From the NCBI RefSeq assembly GCF_900182955.1, contig NZ_FXUL01000013.1, forward strand, positions 62,001 through 126,000: DNA of 64,000 bases. The letters run 5' to 3'. The first letter of the stretch is position 1, and each line of letters opens with the position of its first letter. The notes under the pieces are model-generated. The model made no database searches. It was given only the letters and a program-made list of their open reading frames with translations, and was not told where the DNA came from. Positions 11,675-19,426 of this stretch are shown piece after piece. Position numbers and translations under genes: made by a program. Source of the stretch: Noviherbaspirillum suwonense (lineage in GTDB: Bacteria; Pseudomonadota; Gammaproteobacteria; Burkholderiales; Burkholderiaceae_D).

Positions 11675-12290
11675 TTGCAGTGAATCCCCGTTGATGACGC
11701 CACGTCGCTGGTGCCGAAATCGGATAAAGAAGCGTCCGCTGTCTGAGCGCCAGCGAGTTTCGGACGCTTCCCGATTTCGGTGCCAGCGGCGTGGGCACCC
11801 CGCGCAGCGGGGCGGCATCTCCGGGGTCGCCTTCTCTTGCCTACTTCTCTTGGCGAAGCAAGAGAAGTAGGTCGGCTGCCGGGCCGAAACCCGGCTAGGT
11901 CGTCCGGCAGGACACACGTATCGCTTCACCCGCCCGCCGGCGTACCGTCGCGAAGCCGCTTCTGCAGTTTGCGACGGCTGCACGTCAGGAGAACGCGCCA
12001 CAGCGCAAGGCGCCGATGCTGCGTCTGCTGACGGGTGAAACGTTGAGGCTTCACTGCCGTGGGGAGTAGCCGGGTGTTCGGCCCGGCAGCCGCCCCGCTT
12101 TTTTGCTTCGCCAAAAAAGTGGGCAAAAAAGGCGACCCCTACGAGGGCGGTCCGCTGCGCGGACTACACGCGCCACCAGCACCTGAAACGGGAAGCGTCC
12201 GAAACTCGCTGGCGCTCAGACAGCGGACGCTTCTTTATCCGTTTCAGGCACTGGCGACGCGTCGCCCTCTAACGGGGTTCACTGCAACGG
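11675..12290. repeat. Palindromic composite element, copy A (~616 bp)
   Basis: This is a large imperfect palindrome. The left arm runs from GTGAATCCCCGTT (about 11680). It contains a hairpin, AAGCGTCCG/CGGACGCTT (about 11729-11770), then GGGGTCGCCTTCTCTTG, then a perfect 13-bp stem CCTACTTCTCTTG/CAAGAGAAGTAGG (11840-11871). The right arm repeats these features inverted: a T-rich/A-rich stem near 12093-12125 and AAGCGTCCG/CGGACGCTT at about 12192-12232. It ends at GGGGTTCACTGCAAC (12274-12288). The ~220-bp core has no credible gene. A second copy in the opposite orientation is at 34852-35470. It lies between convergent ubiA and proC and is flanked by GTTGCN (left) and GCAACN (right) hexamers. 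Confidence 0.88.
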
Positions 12291-12385
12291 CAACGGCAAC
12301 CGCAGCGGCAACGGCAACGGCCAATTTAAAAGCAACGGCACCGGTCGCTGCGCGGGCAACGGCAACTGTCGCTGCGCGGAGGAAG
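12283..12385. repeat. Degenerate GCAACN hexamers, right flank of copy A
   Basis: GCAACG/GCAACC/GCAGCG hexamers and GGTCGCTGCGCGGGCAAC-type motifs are the inverse complement of the array left of copy A. They extend the palindrome. No protein is supported. Confidence 0.7.
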
Positions 12386-12458
12386 AAATATCGCTTACAG
12401 GCCGGCTGGGGCAAGTCAGAACGAACTTGCTCTAGCAGTGTGTTCGCCTCGGCTGGCT

Positions 12459-12620
12459 TATACCAATCCCAACCCATAAACGCGCCATGAAATCGCGTCT
12501 TTTTCCGCCTGGCCGCGTTGCACTCGTCGTGAATAGCCTGCTATTCACTCCTCCTGCGCCTTGCCAGACGAAAAAATCCATCGATTTCATCCGGCACGTT
12601 ATGGATTGGGATTGGTATTA
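12459..12620. repeat. MITE-like 162-bp palindrome
   Basis: Near-complete inverted repeat. The left end TTATACCAATCCCAACCCAT pairs with the right end ATGGATTGGGATTGGTATTA. Pairing continues with mismatches to the centre GAATAGcctgCTATTC near 12531-12546. It has no coding capacity, and no transposase is in the window. A degenerate half-copy may lie at 47980-48014. It is located between element A and proC. Confidence 0.8.
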
Positions 12621-12626
12621 GGCGCT

Positions 12627-12652
12627 AGGCGGCGGCAGTCACCGCGCCGCCT
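12627..12652 (-). terminator. Hairpin 3' of proC
   Basis: AGGCGGC/GCCGCCT (12627-12633 and 12646-12652) lies 5 bp after the proC stop on the minus strand. There is no T-run, so termination is only a suggestion. Confidence 0.35.
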
Positions 12653-12657
12653 GTCGT

Positions 12658-13482
12658 TCAGTCCTTGCCGAACTCCTCGCCCAGCTCCCTGCCCCGCTCC
12701 GCCGCCGCGCGCAGCGCCCGCACGATGGCATCCTTCACGCCGGACGCTTCCATGCTGGTCAGCGCCGCATGCGTCGTTCCACCCTTGGACGTCACCCGCT
12801 CCCGCAGCACCGACACCGGGTCCGGCGATTGCGCGGCCAGCTGCGCCGCGCCGGTGAAGGTGGCGATCGCCAGCTGCGTTCCCTGCTCGACGGTCAGGCC
12901 CATTTCCAGCGCCGCCTGCTGCATCGCCTCGATGAAATAAAACACATAGGCCGGCCCGCTGCCGGACACCGCCGTCACCGGGTCGATCAGGCTTTCGTCC
13001 TCCAGCCAGACCGTCGCCCCGACCGCGCGCATGATGGCGTCGGCCGCCTCGCGCTGGCTGGCCGACACGCCGGGCAGCGCCGCCATGCCGGTAATGCCCT
13101 GGCCGATCAGGGCCGGCGTATTCGGCATGGTGCGCACGATGGCGCCATGACCGCCCAGCCAGCGCGACAGGTCCGCCCCGCGGATGCCGGCGGCGATCGA
13201 CAGCACCAGCTGCCGCCTGATGAATGGCCGCAGCTGCGCGGCGACCTCGCGCATCTGCTGCGGCTTGACCGCCAGCACGATGACGTCGCTGGCCGCCACT
13301 GCGTCATCGATCTGCGGCGCGGCCGTAATGCCGAACTGCTGCCGCAGCCGCGCCAGCGCGTCGGCATTGATGTCGACCACATGGATATTCGCGCCGGCGG
13401 TCAGCTTGCCCGCCAGGCCGCCCAGCAGGGCCGACGCCATGTTGCCGCCGCCGATAAAGCTGATCTTCAAATCATTTTGCAT
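12658..13482 (-). CDS. proC: Pyrroline-5-carboxylate reductase
   Basis: ProC makes L-proline from 1-pyrroline-5-carboxylate with NAD(P)H. The 274-aa product has the N-terminal dinucleotide-binding motif FIGGGNMASALLGG, then VLAVKPQQM and MPNTPALIGQGITG. The C-terminal substrate region contains DPVTAVSGSGPAYVFYFIEAM and the segment VTSKGGTTHAAL. The ATG at 13482 is used because GGAG lies nine bases upstream; the in-frame TTG at 13497 overlaps that ribosome site. It overlaps the yggS end by 11 bp. The yggS-proC pairing is common and links PLP homeostasis to amino-acid metabolism. Confidence 0.97.
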   Translation of the reverse strand: MQNDLKISFIGGGNMASALLGGLAGKLTAGANIHVVDINADALARLRQQFGITAAPQIDDAVAASDVIVLAVKPQQMREVAAQLRPFIRRQLVLSIAAGIRGADLSRWLGGHGAIVRTMPNTPALIGQGITGMAALPGVSASQREAADAIMRAVGATVWLEDESLIDPVTAVSGSGPAYVFYFIEAMQQAALEMGLTVEQGTQLAIATFTGAAQLAAQSPDPVSVLRERVTSKGGTTHAALTSMEASGVKDAIVRALRAAAERGRELGEEFGKD

Positions 13483-14170
13483 AGTGTCGTTCTCCAAAAA
13501 TGGCGGTGCCGATGCGGACCATGGTGGCGCCCTCGGCGACTGCCGCGTCGAGGTCGGCCGACATGCCCATCGACAGCGTGTCTAGCGCCAGGCCGTCCGC
13601 GCGCAGCCGGTCGGCCAGCTCGCGCAATGCGCGCAGCGGCCGGCGCTGTTCGTCATCCGTCGACGCGGGTTCGGGAATCGTCATCAGGCCGCGCAGCCTG
13701 AGGCCCGGCAGGCCCGCCACCGCGTGCGCCAGCGCCGGCAGCTCCTGCGGCGAACAGCCGCTCTTGCTGGCTTCGCCGCTGACATTGACCTGGATGCATA
13801 TATTCAGCGGCGGCATGTCCGCCGGGCGCTGCTCCGACAGACGCTGCGCGATCTTCAGGCGGTCGACCGAATGCACCCAGTCGAAATTTTCGGCGATCGG
13901 CCGCGTCTTGTTGCTTTGTATCGGGCCGATGAAATGCCATTCGATGCCGGGCGCGCAATCCTTCAGCGCGGCGATCTTGTCCAGGGCTTCCTGCAGGTAG
14001 TTTTCACCGAACGCGCGCTGGCCCGCGGCATAGGCCTGCATCAGCACGTCCGGCGAAATTGTCTTGGATACGGCTAAAAGTGCGATCTCCGAAGTGTTAC
14101 GGCCGGCATTTCGCGCTGCAGCAACAATCTGTGAAGTTACCGCTTGCAGCTTTTCCGCTATGTGGGACAT
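13472..14170 (-). CDS. yggS: PLP homeostasis protein YggS/PLPBP family
   Basis: This is a single-domain PLP-binding protein with the fold-type III barrel of alanine racemase but no catalytic partner domain. The family buffers free pyridoxal phosphate. The 232-aa product has LLAVSKTISPDVL (with the PLP lysine), FGENYLQEALDKI, WHFIGPIQSNKTR, SVDRLKIAQRL, INVSGE-like QVNVSGEASKSG, GLMTIPEP and LSMGMSADLDAAV. It is the first gene of the yggS-proC unit and is divergent from pilT. Confidence 0.96.
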   Translation of the reverse strand: MSHIAEKLQAVTSQIVAAARNAGRNTSEIALLAVSKTISPDVLMQAYAAGQRAFGENYLQEALDKIAALKDCAPGIEWHFIGPIQSNKTRPIAENFDWVHSVDRLKIAQRLSEQRPADMPPLNICIQVNVSGEASKSGCSPQELPALAHAVAGLPGLRLRGLMTIPEPASTDDEQRRPLRALRELADRLRADGLALDTLSMGMSADLDAAVAEGATMVRIGTAIFGERHYAK

Positions 14171-14297
14171 AATTTAATGACTTACGGAAACATTTTGGTT
14201 TATTCAACGCTTTTCACGACATCGTCATGATGCGGCTCCGGGCCGGCGCACTCCGCAGGTTCCGGATTTTCCATCGTGTGCGGGCCAGGGATTATAA

Positions 14298-15341
14298 ATG
14301 GACATCTCCGAACTACTCGCCTTCTCCGTCAAGAACAAGGCTTCCGACCTGCACCTGTCCGCTGGCCTGCCGCCGATGATCCGGGTGCACGGCGACGTGC
14401 GCCGGATCAACCTGCCGCCGCTGGAGCACAAGGATGTGCACGGCATGATCTACGACATCATGAACGACGGCCAGCGCAAGGCCTACGAGGAGCACCTGGA
14501 GATCGATTTCTCGTTCGCGATCCCCGGCCTGGCCCGCTTCCGCGTCAATGCGTTCAACCAGGACCGCGGCGCCGCGGCCGTGATGCGGACCATCCCGTCG
14601 ACCATCCTCAGCCTCGAACAGCTGAATGCGCCGAAGATATTCGCCGACCTCGCGCTGAAGCCGCGCGGCCTGGTGCTGGTCACCGGCCCGACCGGTTCCG
14701 GCAAGTCGACCACGCTGGCGGCCATGGTCAACCATGTCAATGAAAACGAGTATGCGCACATCCTGACCATCGAGGACCCGATCGAATTCGTGCATGAATC
14801 GCGCAAGTGCCTGATCAACCAGCGCGAGGTCGGCGTCCACACCCACTCGTTCTCGGCGGCGCTGCGCTCGGCGCTGCGCGAAGACCCGGACGTGGTGCTG
14901 GTCGGCGAGCTGCGCGACCTGGAGACCATACGCCTGGCGCTGTCGGCGGCCGAGACCGGCCACCTGGTGTTCGGCACGCTGCACACCTCGTCGGCCGCCA
15001 AGACCATCGACCGTATCGTCGACGTGTTCCCGGGCGACGAAAAGGAAATGGTGCGGGCGATGCTGTCGGAGTCGCTGCAGGCGGTGATCTCGCAGACGCT
15101 GCTGAAGACCAAGGACGGCAACGGCCGCGTGGCCGCGCATGAAATCATGCTAGGCACGCCGGCCATCCGCAACCTGATCCGCGAAGCCAAGATCGCGCAG
15201 ATGTATTCGGCGATACAGACCGGCGCCAACCTCGGCATGCAGACGCTGGACAGCTGCCTGGCCGACCTGGTGCGCCGCAACGTGATCTCGGTCGGCGCCG
15301 CGCGCGCCGCCGCCAAGACGCCGGACAATTTCCCCGGCTAG
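14298..15341 (+). CDS. pilT: Type IV pilus retraction ATPase PilT
   Basis: PilT is the hexameric cytoplasmic ATPase that depolymerises type IV pili for twitching motility. The 347-aa product equals the usual length. It shows Walker A GPTGSGKSTTLAAM (about residues 132-145), the Asp box TIEDPIEFVH, Walker B REDPDVVLVGELRD, the His box ETGHLVFGTLHTSSA, and the PilT-specific AIRNLIRE segment near residue 290. It starts behind AGGGA at a 6-base spacing. pilU follows 48 bp downstream. Confidence 0.98.
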   Translation: MDISELLAFSVKNKASDLHLSAGLPPMIRVHGDVRRINLPPLEHKDVHGMIYDIMNDGQRKAYEEHLEIDFSFAIPGLARFRVNAFNQDRGAAAVMRTIPSTILSLEQLNAPKIFADLALKPRGLVLVTGPTGSGKSTTLAAMVNHVNENEYAHILTIEDPIEFVHESRKCLINQREVGVHTHSFSAALRSALREDPDVVLVGELRDLETIRLALSAAETGHLVFGTLHTSSAAKTIDRIVDVFPGDEKEMVRAMLSESLQAVISQTLLKTKDGNGRVAAHEIMLGTPAIRNLIREAKIAQMYSAIQTGANLGMQTLDSCLADLVRRNVISVGAARAAAKTPDNFPG

Positions 15342-15389
15342 GCGCATCCCGCAGCCCGCCCGGCACTCAGCACATACCAAGGATCCAGA

Positions 15390-16526
15390 ATGGAACGCGA
15401 ACAGGCCACCAGGTTCATGCACGACCTGCTGAAGCTCATGCTCAGCAAGAACGGGTCCGACCTGTTCATCACCACCGACTTCCCGCCCGCCTTCAAAATC
15501 GACGGCAAGATGACGCCGGTGTCGAACCAGCCGCTGACGGCGGGCCACACGCTGGAACTGGCGCGGGCCATCATGAGCGACAAGCAGGCGGCCGAGTTCG
15601 AGGCAAGCAAGGAATGCAATTTCGCCATCAGCCCGGCCAACCTCGGGCGCTTCCGCGTGTCGGCCTTCATCCAGCAGGGCAAGGTCGGCATGGTGCTGCG
15701 CGTGATCACCACCGCGATCCCGAAGATGGATGATCTCGGCCTGCCGCCGACGCTGAAGGACGTGGTGATGACCAAGCGCGGCCTGGTCATCATGGTGGGC
15801 GCCACCGGCTCCGGCAAGTCGACCACGCTGGCGGCCATGGTCGGCCACCGCAACGAGAACAGCTACGGCCACATCATCACGGTGGAGGACCCGGTCGAGT
15901 ACATCCATCCGCACAAGAACTGCATCGTGACCCAGCGCGAGATCGGCGTCGACACCGCCGACTGGGGCACCGCGCTGAAGAACACCCTGCGCCAGGCGCC
16001 CGACGTGATCCTGATCGGCGAGATCCGCGACCGCGAGTCGATGGACTACGCGGTCGCCTTCGCCGAGACCGGCCACCTGTGCCTGGCGACCATGCATGCG
16101 AACAGCGCGAACCAGGCGCTGGACCGCATCATCAACTTCTTTCCCGAAGAACGCCGCCAGCAGCTGCTGATGGACCTGTCGCTGAACCTGAAAGCGATGA
16201 TCTCGCAGCGCCTGGTGCCGCTGAAGGACACCAAGGGACGCTGCGCCGCGGTCGAGATCATGCTGAACTCGCCGCTGGTGTCCGACCTGATCTTCAAGGG
16301 CAATGTCCACGAGATCAAGGAGATCATGAAGAAGTCGCGCGAGATCGGCATGCAGACCTTCGACCAGGCGCTGTTCGACCTGTACGAAGGCGGCCGGATT
16401 TCCTACGAAGATGCGCTGCGCAACGCCGATTCGGTCAACGACCTGCGGCTGTCGATCAAGCTCAACGGCAAGGAAGCGAAGGACCGCGACCTGACGGCCG
16501 GCACCGGCCACCTCGGCATCGTCTGA
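15390..16526 (+). CDS. pilU: PilT-dependent retraction ATPase PilU
   Basis: PilU is the accessory retraction ATPase that assists PilT. The 378-aa product (PilU family about 370-385 aa) begins with the N-terminal helix REQATRFMHDLLKLMLSKNG. It has Walker A GATGSGKSTTLAAM, TVEDPVEYIHPHKNC, RQAPDVILIGEIRDRES and ETGHLCLATMHANSA. It is paralogous to pilT immediately upstream, which is the normal order. The accessory island begins just downstream. Confidence 0.97.
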   Translation: MEREQATRFMHDLLKLMLSKNGSDLFITTDFPPAFKIDGKMTPVSNQPLTAGHTLELARAIMSDKQAAEFEASKECNFAISPANLGRFRVSAFIQQGKVGMVLRVITTAIPKMDDLGLPPTLKDVVMTKRGLVIMVGATGSGKSTTLAAMVGHRNENSYGHIITVEDPVEYIHPHKNCIVTQREIGVDTADWGTALKNTLRQAPDVILIGEIRDRESMDYAVAFAETGHLCLATMHANSANQALDRIINFFPEERRQQLLMDLSLNLKAMISQRLVPLKDTKGRCAAVEIMLNSPLVSDLIFKGNVHEIKEIMKKSREIGMQTFDQALFDLYEGGRISYEDALRNADSVNDLRLSIKLNGKEAKDRDLTAGTGHLGIV

Positions 16527-16863
16527 TACGCGGCGGCGCCGCAGCATCATCGGCTGCCAGGCAACTGGCAGCTTGATAAACGCACCACTTCAGCATTACC
16601 GCCCCACTTCTACTGCATCGTCCACGGCAATCCGCCAACTGTGACGCCGCTCAATGCTGCGTTTGTGCAGTCTCAAAAGCCCGCGTCCAACCCGGCCCCA
16701 AGCTGCGGAGCTTGCGGGAAAGCGTGTCTCCGGCCGTCAATGGCAGCCGGCGCAGCCCCTGCATGCCCGTCGCAGGACGGGCATGCCCACCCCATGGAAC
16801 AGGCTTTTCTGCGACATGCTTCCCGCGGCCCAAAAACCGCAGCAGAAAAAGGGGACAACAGGC
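16527..16863. other. Intergenic region between pilU and the effector island
   Basis: This stretch of 337 bp has no supported gene. An in-frame ATG at 16654 could extend the next gene by 70 codons, but the extension lacks a ribosome site and reads as low-grade Arg/Pro/Ser composition. I looked for hrp-box (GGAACC-N16-CCAC) and PIP/hrpII-box (TTCG-N16-TTCG) patterns and saw none. Confidence 0.5.
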
Positions 16864-18729
16864 ATGGACAGCTCCACTTCAAGCACCGGCGCTTCGGCAC
16901 GCCGCCGCACCCGACCGGATACGGACGCCAGCGACTCGGCGCCGCTGCGGCATACGGATGACGGGCCGGATGCGCCGGCCAGTTCGGACGCGGCGGAGGC
17001 CACCGTCTCCATCGGCAGCTTCCAGCGTTCGCAGACGCGCCGCCATGGACGTCCGGAAAACATCGGCGCGTTGAGCGAAAACCCGCGGGTCGAGCGCCAG
17101 ATGCAGCAACTGTGCAATGAGCTGGAAAGCAATACCCGCAAGATCGTATCCCTGAGCAACCTGGCCAACCGGCCCGAAGGCAAGGGTAACGGCGCCCGCA
17201 TCGCCGCGCTGCGCCTCCGGCAGCGGCAGCTGACGATCCAGCTGAAGGACTGCATGCGCATGCTGGACCCGAACCTCAGCGGCACCGTGATGGAGCGCGC
17301 CAAGAGTCCTGCGACGGCCGACCTCGAACAGACCGCCTTCCGGGTCTGGGAAGACTACCAGCGCACCCAGAAGGCGAGCTGGAGCAAGTACCTGTGGACC
17401 ATCCTGTCGGGCGGCATCGCCTACGGCATCCCGTTCGGCACCGGCACCATGCTGGCGCGCGGCCTGGAACGGCCTTACCTCGTGCTGCTGGCCGGCCCGC
17501 TGCACACGCTGGCCGAACCCCTGTGGAGCATGGTGCGCGCCACCACCTGGACCAATCCGGCCTCGGAAGCCTATACCGGCCGCCAGCGCGCCCGCGCCCG
17601 CGCCAACGGCGACGCCTGGCGCTATCTGGCCAATGTGCCGCCCAAGACCAAGATGCTGTGGATCGACCCCGTCAGCGGCAAGCGCGTGCTGCTCACCGCC
17701 GCGCAGGCGCTGGCGACCAACCAGGAACTGTGGCTGTGGCTGCACAAGATGGTCTCGGACGACCTGCCGTTCTTCATCTTTTCGATGCTCTACTCGGCCA
17801 AGAACGTGCTGGGCGATATCTATGGGCCGGCGCTGTTCGACCGCACCACGCCCGAGGGCATGCGCAACGACCTGCTGGCGCAGTTCAGCGACGGGTTCAT
17901 CTGCGGCGCCACGTCCATGCTGCTGGGGCAGCTGATACGCCGGCTGATCGCCACCAGCACCGGCGGCGTCCAGGTCGTCACGAAAAGGGTGCACGACTGG
18001 CACCTGCAGGCGACGTACCTGAAGTCCTATGCCGAGGATATCAAGGACATGCTGGCGACCGGCAGCGTGCCCGAGGACGACGCCCGGCTGCTGCGCGCCA
18101 AGCTGCGCGAGGTGGAAACCGAACTCGTCAAAGCCAGCGCGAAGTCGACGCTGGCCGGGTCGATCGGATATGAATACAGCGTCATGTTCCAGGCCAAGCG
18201 GCTGGCGTCCAACACCGACCCGGACACCCCCGGAAAGCGGCTCGACACCTTCTGCAACATGCTGGGCAAGACCACTACCTTGCTGCCCAGCCTGGGCGCC
18301 ACCTACCTGTGCCAGCCGTTCGGGAAGTCGCCGGACCGGATGACACGCATGATCGCGCACCTGGTCGTGCCGTTCAGCCTCGTCACCTGGCCCGGTTTCG
18401 CGATGCGCACCGAACTGCAGGACTGGTACCGCTCGCTGTTCGGCGCCTGCAAGGGCGTTGCCAGCGCGATGCGGGCCGGCTGCTGCTGCAACGGCGACGA
18501 TGCAGACGACGATGCCGGCTTCGCCAGCGACGACAGCGATGGCGAGGAAGCGCCCGGGATGCCGGCCGACAGCGATGCCGGCAGCGGCCGCGCGGTCGAC
18601 ATCGAGCCGGACGGCGGCGCCAGCGCGCCGAATGGCACGAACAGCGATGGCGATAGTGACGACGATGGCGATGGCGATGGCGATGGCGTGCTCTGGCTGG
18701 CTGCCGACGCGCCGCGCGCCGAAAGCTGA
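16864..18729 (+). CDS. Candidate type III effector, hydrophobic paralogue 1 (unknown family)
   Basis: I do not recognise this 621-aa protein. The first ~50 residues are Ser/Thr/Asp-rich and disordered, as in type III secretion signals. A coiled, charged stretch follows (about 75-150). The hydrophobic core (about 175-370) includes YLWTILSGGIAYGIPFGTG and DDLPFFIFSMLYSAKNVLG. A conserved segment GYEYSVMFQAKRLASNTDPD (about 435) and PGKRL precede a Cys cluster CCC at about residue 540. The tail (540-621) is acidic, with GD repeats. It is clearly paralogous to 19427-21013. A CesT-like chaperone gene lies 204 bp downstream. The start uses AAGGGG upstream of ATG; 16654 is an alternative. Function is unknown; delivery by type III secretion is inference. 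Confidence 0.72.
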   Translation: MDSSTSSTGASARRRTRPDTDASDSAPLRHTDDGPDAPASSDAAEATVSIGSFQRSQTRRHGRPENIGALSENPRVERQMQQLCNELESNTRKIVSLSNLANRPEGKGNGARIAALRLRQRQLTIQLKDCMRMLDPNLSGTVMERAKSPATADLEQTAFRVWEDYQRTQKASWSKYLWTILSGGIAYGIPFGTGTMLARGLERPYLVLLAGPLHTLAEPLWSMVRATTWTNPASEAYTGRQRARARANGDAWRYLANVPPKTKMLWIDPVSGKRVLLTAAQALATNQELWLWLHKMVSDDLPFFIFSMLYSAKNVLGDIYGPALFDRTTPEGMRNDLLAQFSDGFICGATSMLLGQLIRRLIATSTGGVQVVTKRVHDWHLQATYLKSYAEDIKDMLATGSVPEDDARLLRAKLREVETELVKASAKSTLAGSIGYEYSVMFQAKRLASNTDPDTPGKRLDTFCNMLGKTTTLLPSLGATYLCQPFGKSPDRMTRMIAHLVVPFSLVTWPGFAMRTELQDWYRSLFGACKGVASAMRAGCCCNGDDADDDAGFASDDSDGEEAPGMPADSDAGSGRAVDIEPDGGASAPNGTNSDGDSDDDGDGDGDGVLWLAADAPRAES

Positions 18730-18933
18730 ACGTCCAGCGCCGCAGGAGGCCGGCATTGCGCTGAACCCCGCTGAAGGTCTCGTTACTCAGCCGCGTCATG
18801 GTCGAAGGACCGGGGCGCCGCCGCATCGTCATTCCGCAACGCCGTCATTCCGCAGCGCCGCGGCGCCCCGACATGTCGTCCGACCGTTCACCCATCGGCA
18901 CTCCCGAAGCGCCGATGACCTCCGGAGAAACTC

Positions 18934-19419
18934 ATGAAAGAAACCGAATTCAGGCGCCTGTGCCACAGGGTCTGCGTCGCACTCCAACTGCCCGACGCCG
19001 ACGCGCTGGGCGCACATGGCCGCGTCGAGATCGACGGGGTCGACATCGCGCTGTTCTTCGACGAACTGGTCAACCCCGACATGCTGTTCTGCTATGTCGA
19101 CATGGGCCCGGTGGCCGAAGGCTCGCGGATGGAAATATACGGACAGCTGCTCACCATGAACCTGCTGTCCGGCGCCAAGACCAACGGCGTCTACTCGCTC
19201 GACCCGGCCAGCGGCAACGCCATTTTCGTCGTCCATTTCATGAATCCCGAAACGCTGGACGCAGCGCAGCTGGCCGAGGCCTTCCAGGTCTATGCAACCC
19301 AGACCAACAGCCTGCGCGCGCTGCTGGCCGACGACGCGCCGGACGAACCCGGTACGGGCACGCTCAGGGCAGCCGGCATGGCGGCCGGCCGCAACGCATC
19401 GATGGTCGACCTGGCCTGA
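18934..19419 (+). CDS. CesT/SycE-like type III secretion chaperone
   Basis: The small acidic 161-aa protein has the layout of the CesT (Tir chaperone) family. The N-terminal helix is EFRRLCHRVCVALQLPDADA. It is followed by strands around GRVEIDGVDIALFFDELVNP, FCYVDMGPV, a helix IYGQLLTMNLLSGAKTNG, and YSLDPASGNAIFVVHFM. Such chaperones are dimers that bind the N-terminal part of one or a few effectors in the cytoplasm. The start follows GGAG at a 7-base spacing. It ends 7 bp before the second effector-like gene and lies downstream of the first, so it probably serves one or both. The family call rests on pattern and context. Confidence 0.78.
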   Translation: MKETEFRRLCHRVCVALQLPDADALGAHGRVEIDGVDIALFFDELVNPDMLFCYVDMGPVAEGSRMEIYGQLLTMNLLSGAKTNGVYSLDPASGNAIFVVHFMNPETLDAAQLAEAFQVYATQTNSLRALLADDAPDEPGTGTLRAAGMAAGRNASMVDLA

Positions 19420-19426
19420 AGCGGCG

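Noticed and set aside
11380-11682. CRISPR array
   Set aside because: The repeats are 6-bp contiguous units with no spacers and no cas genes nearby. The octamer array at 21150-21242 is excluded for the same reason.
10363-12001. Long low-complexity open frames (Asn-Arg, Val-Ala, Gln-Leu or Cys-Ser dipeptide runs) across the hexamer array
   Set aside because: They arise because a six-base unit keeps every frame open. No ribosome site, family match or stable frame supports a protein.
12059-12490. 143-codon frame over the right arm of composite element A
   Set aside because: It is built from repeat sequence (the same arms occur in copy B), with stops and frames not preserved between copies.
16527-16863. 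hrp-box or PIP-box promoter upstream of the effector cassette
   Set aside because: I scanned for GGAACC-N15/16-CCAC and TTCG-N16-TTCG here and at 24395-24789 and saw no acceptable match. Only a weak GGAAC...CCAC with wrong spacing exists near 24577.
16654-16863. N-terminal extension of the first effector-like protein from ATG 16654
   Set aside because: No ribosome site at 16654 and poor composition; ATG 16864 has AAGGGG upstream and gives a typical secretion-signal-like N-terminus. Kept as an alternative only.
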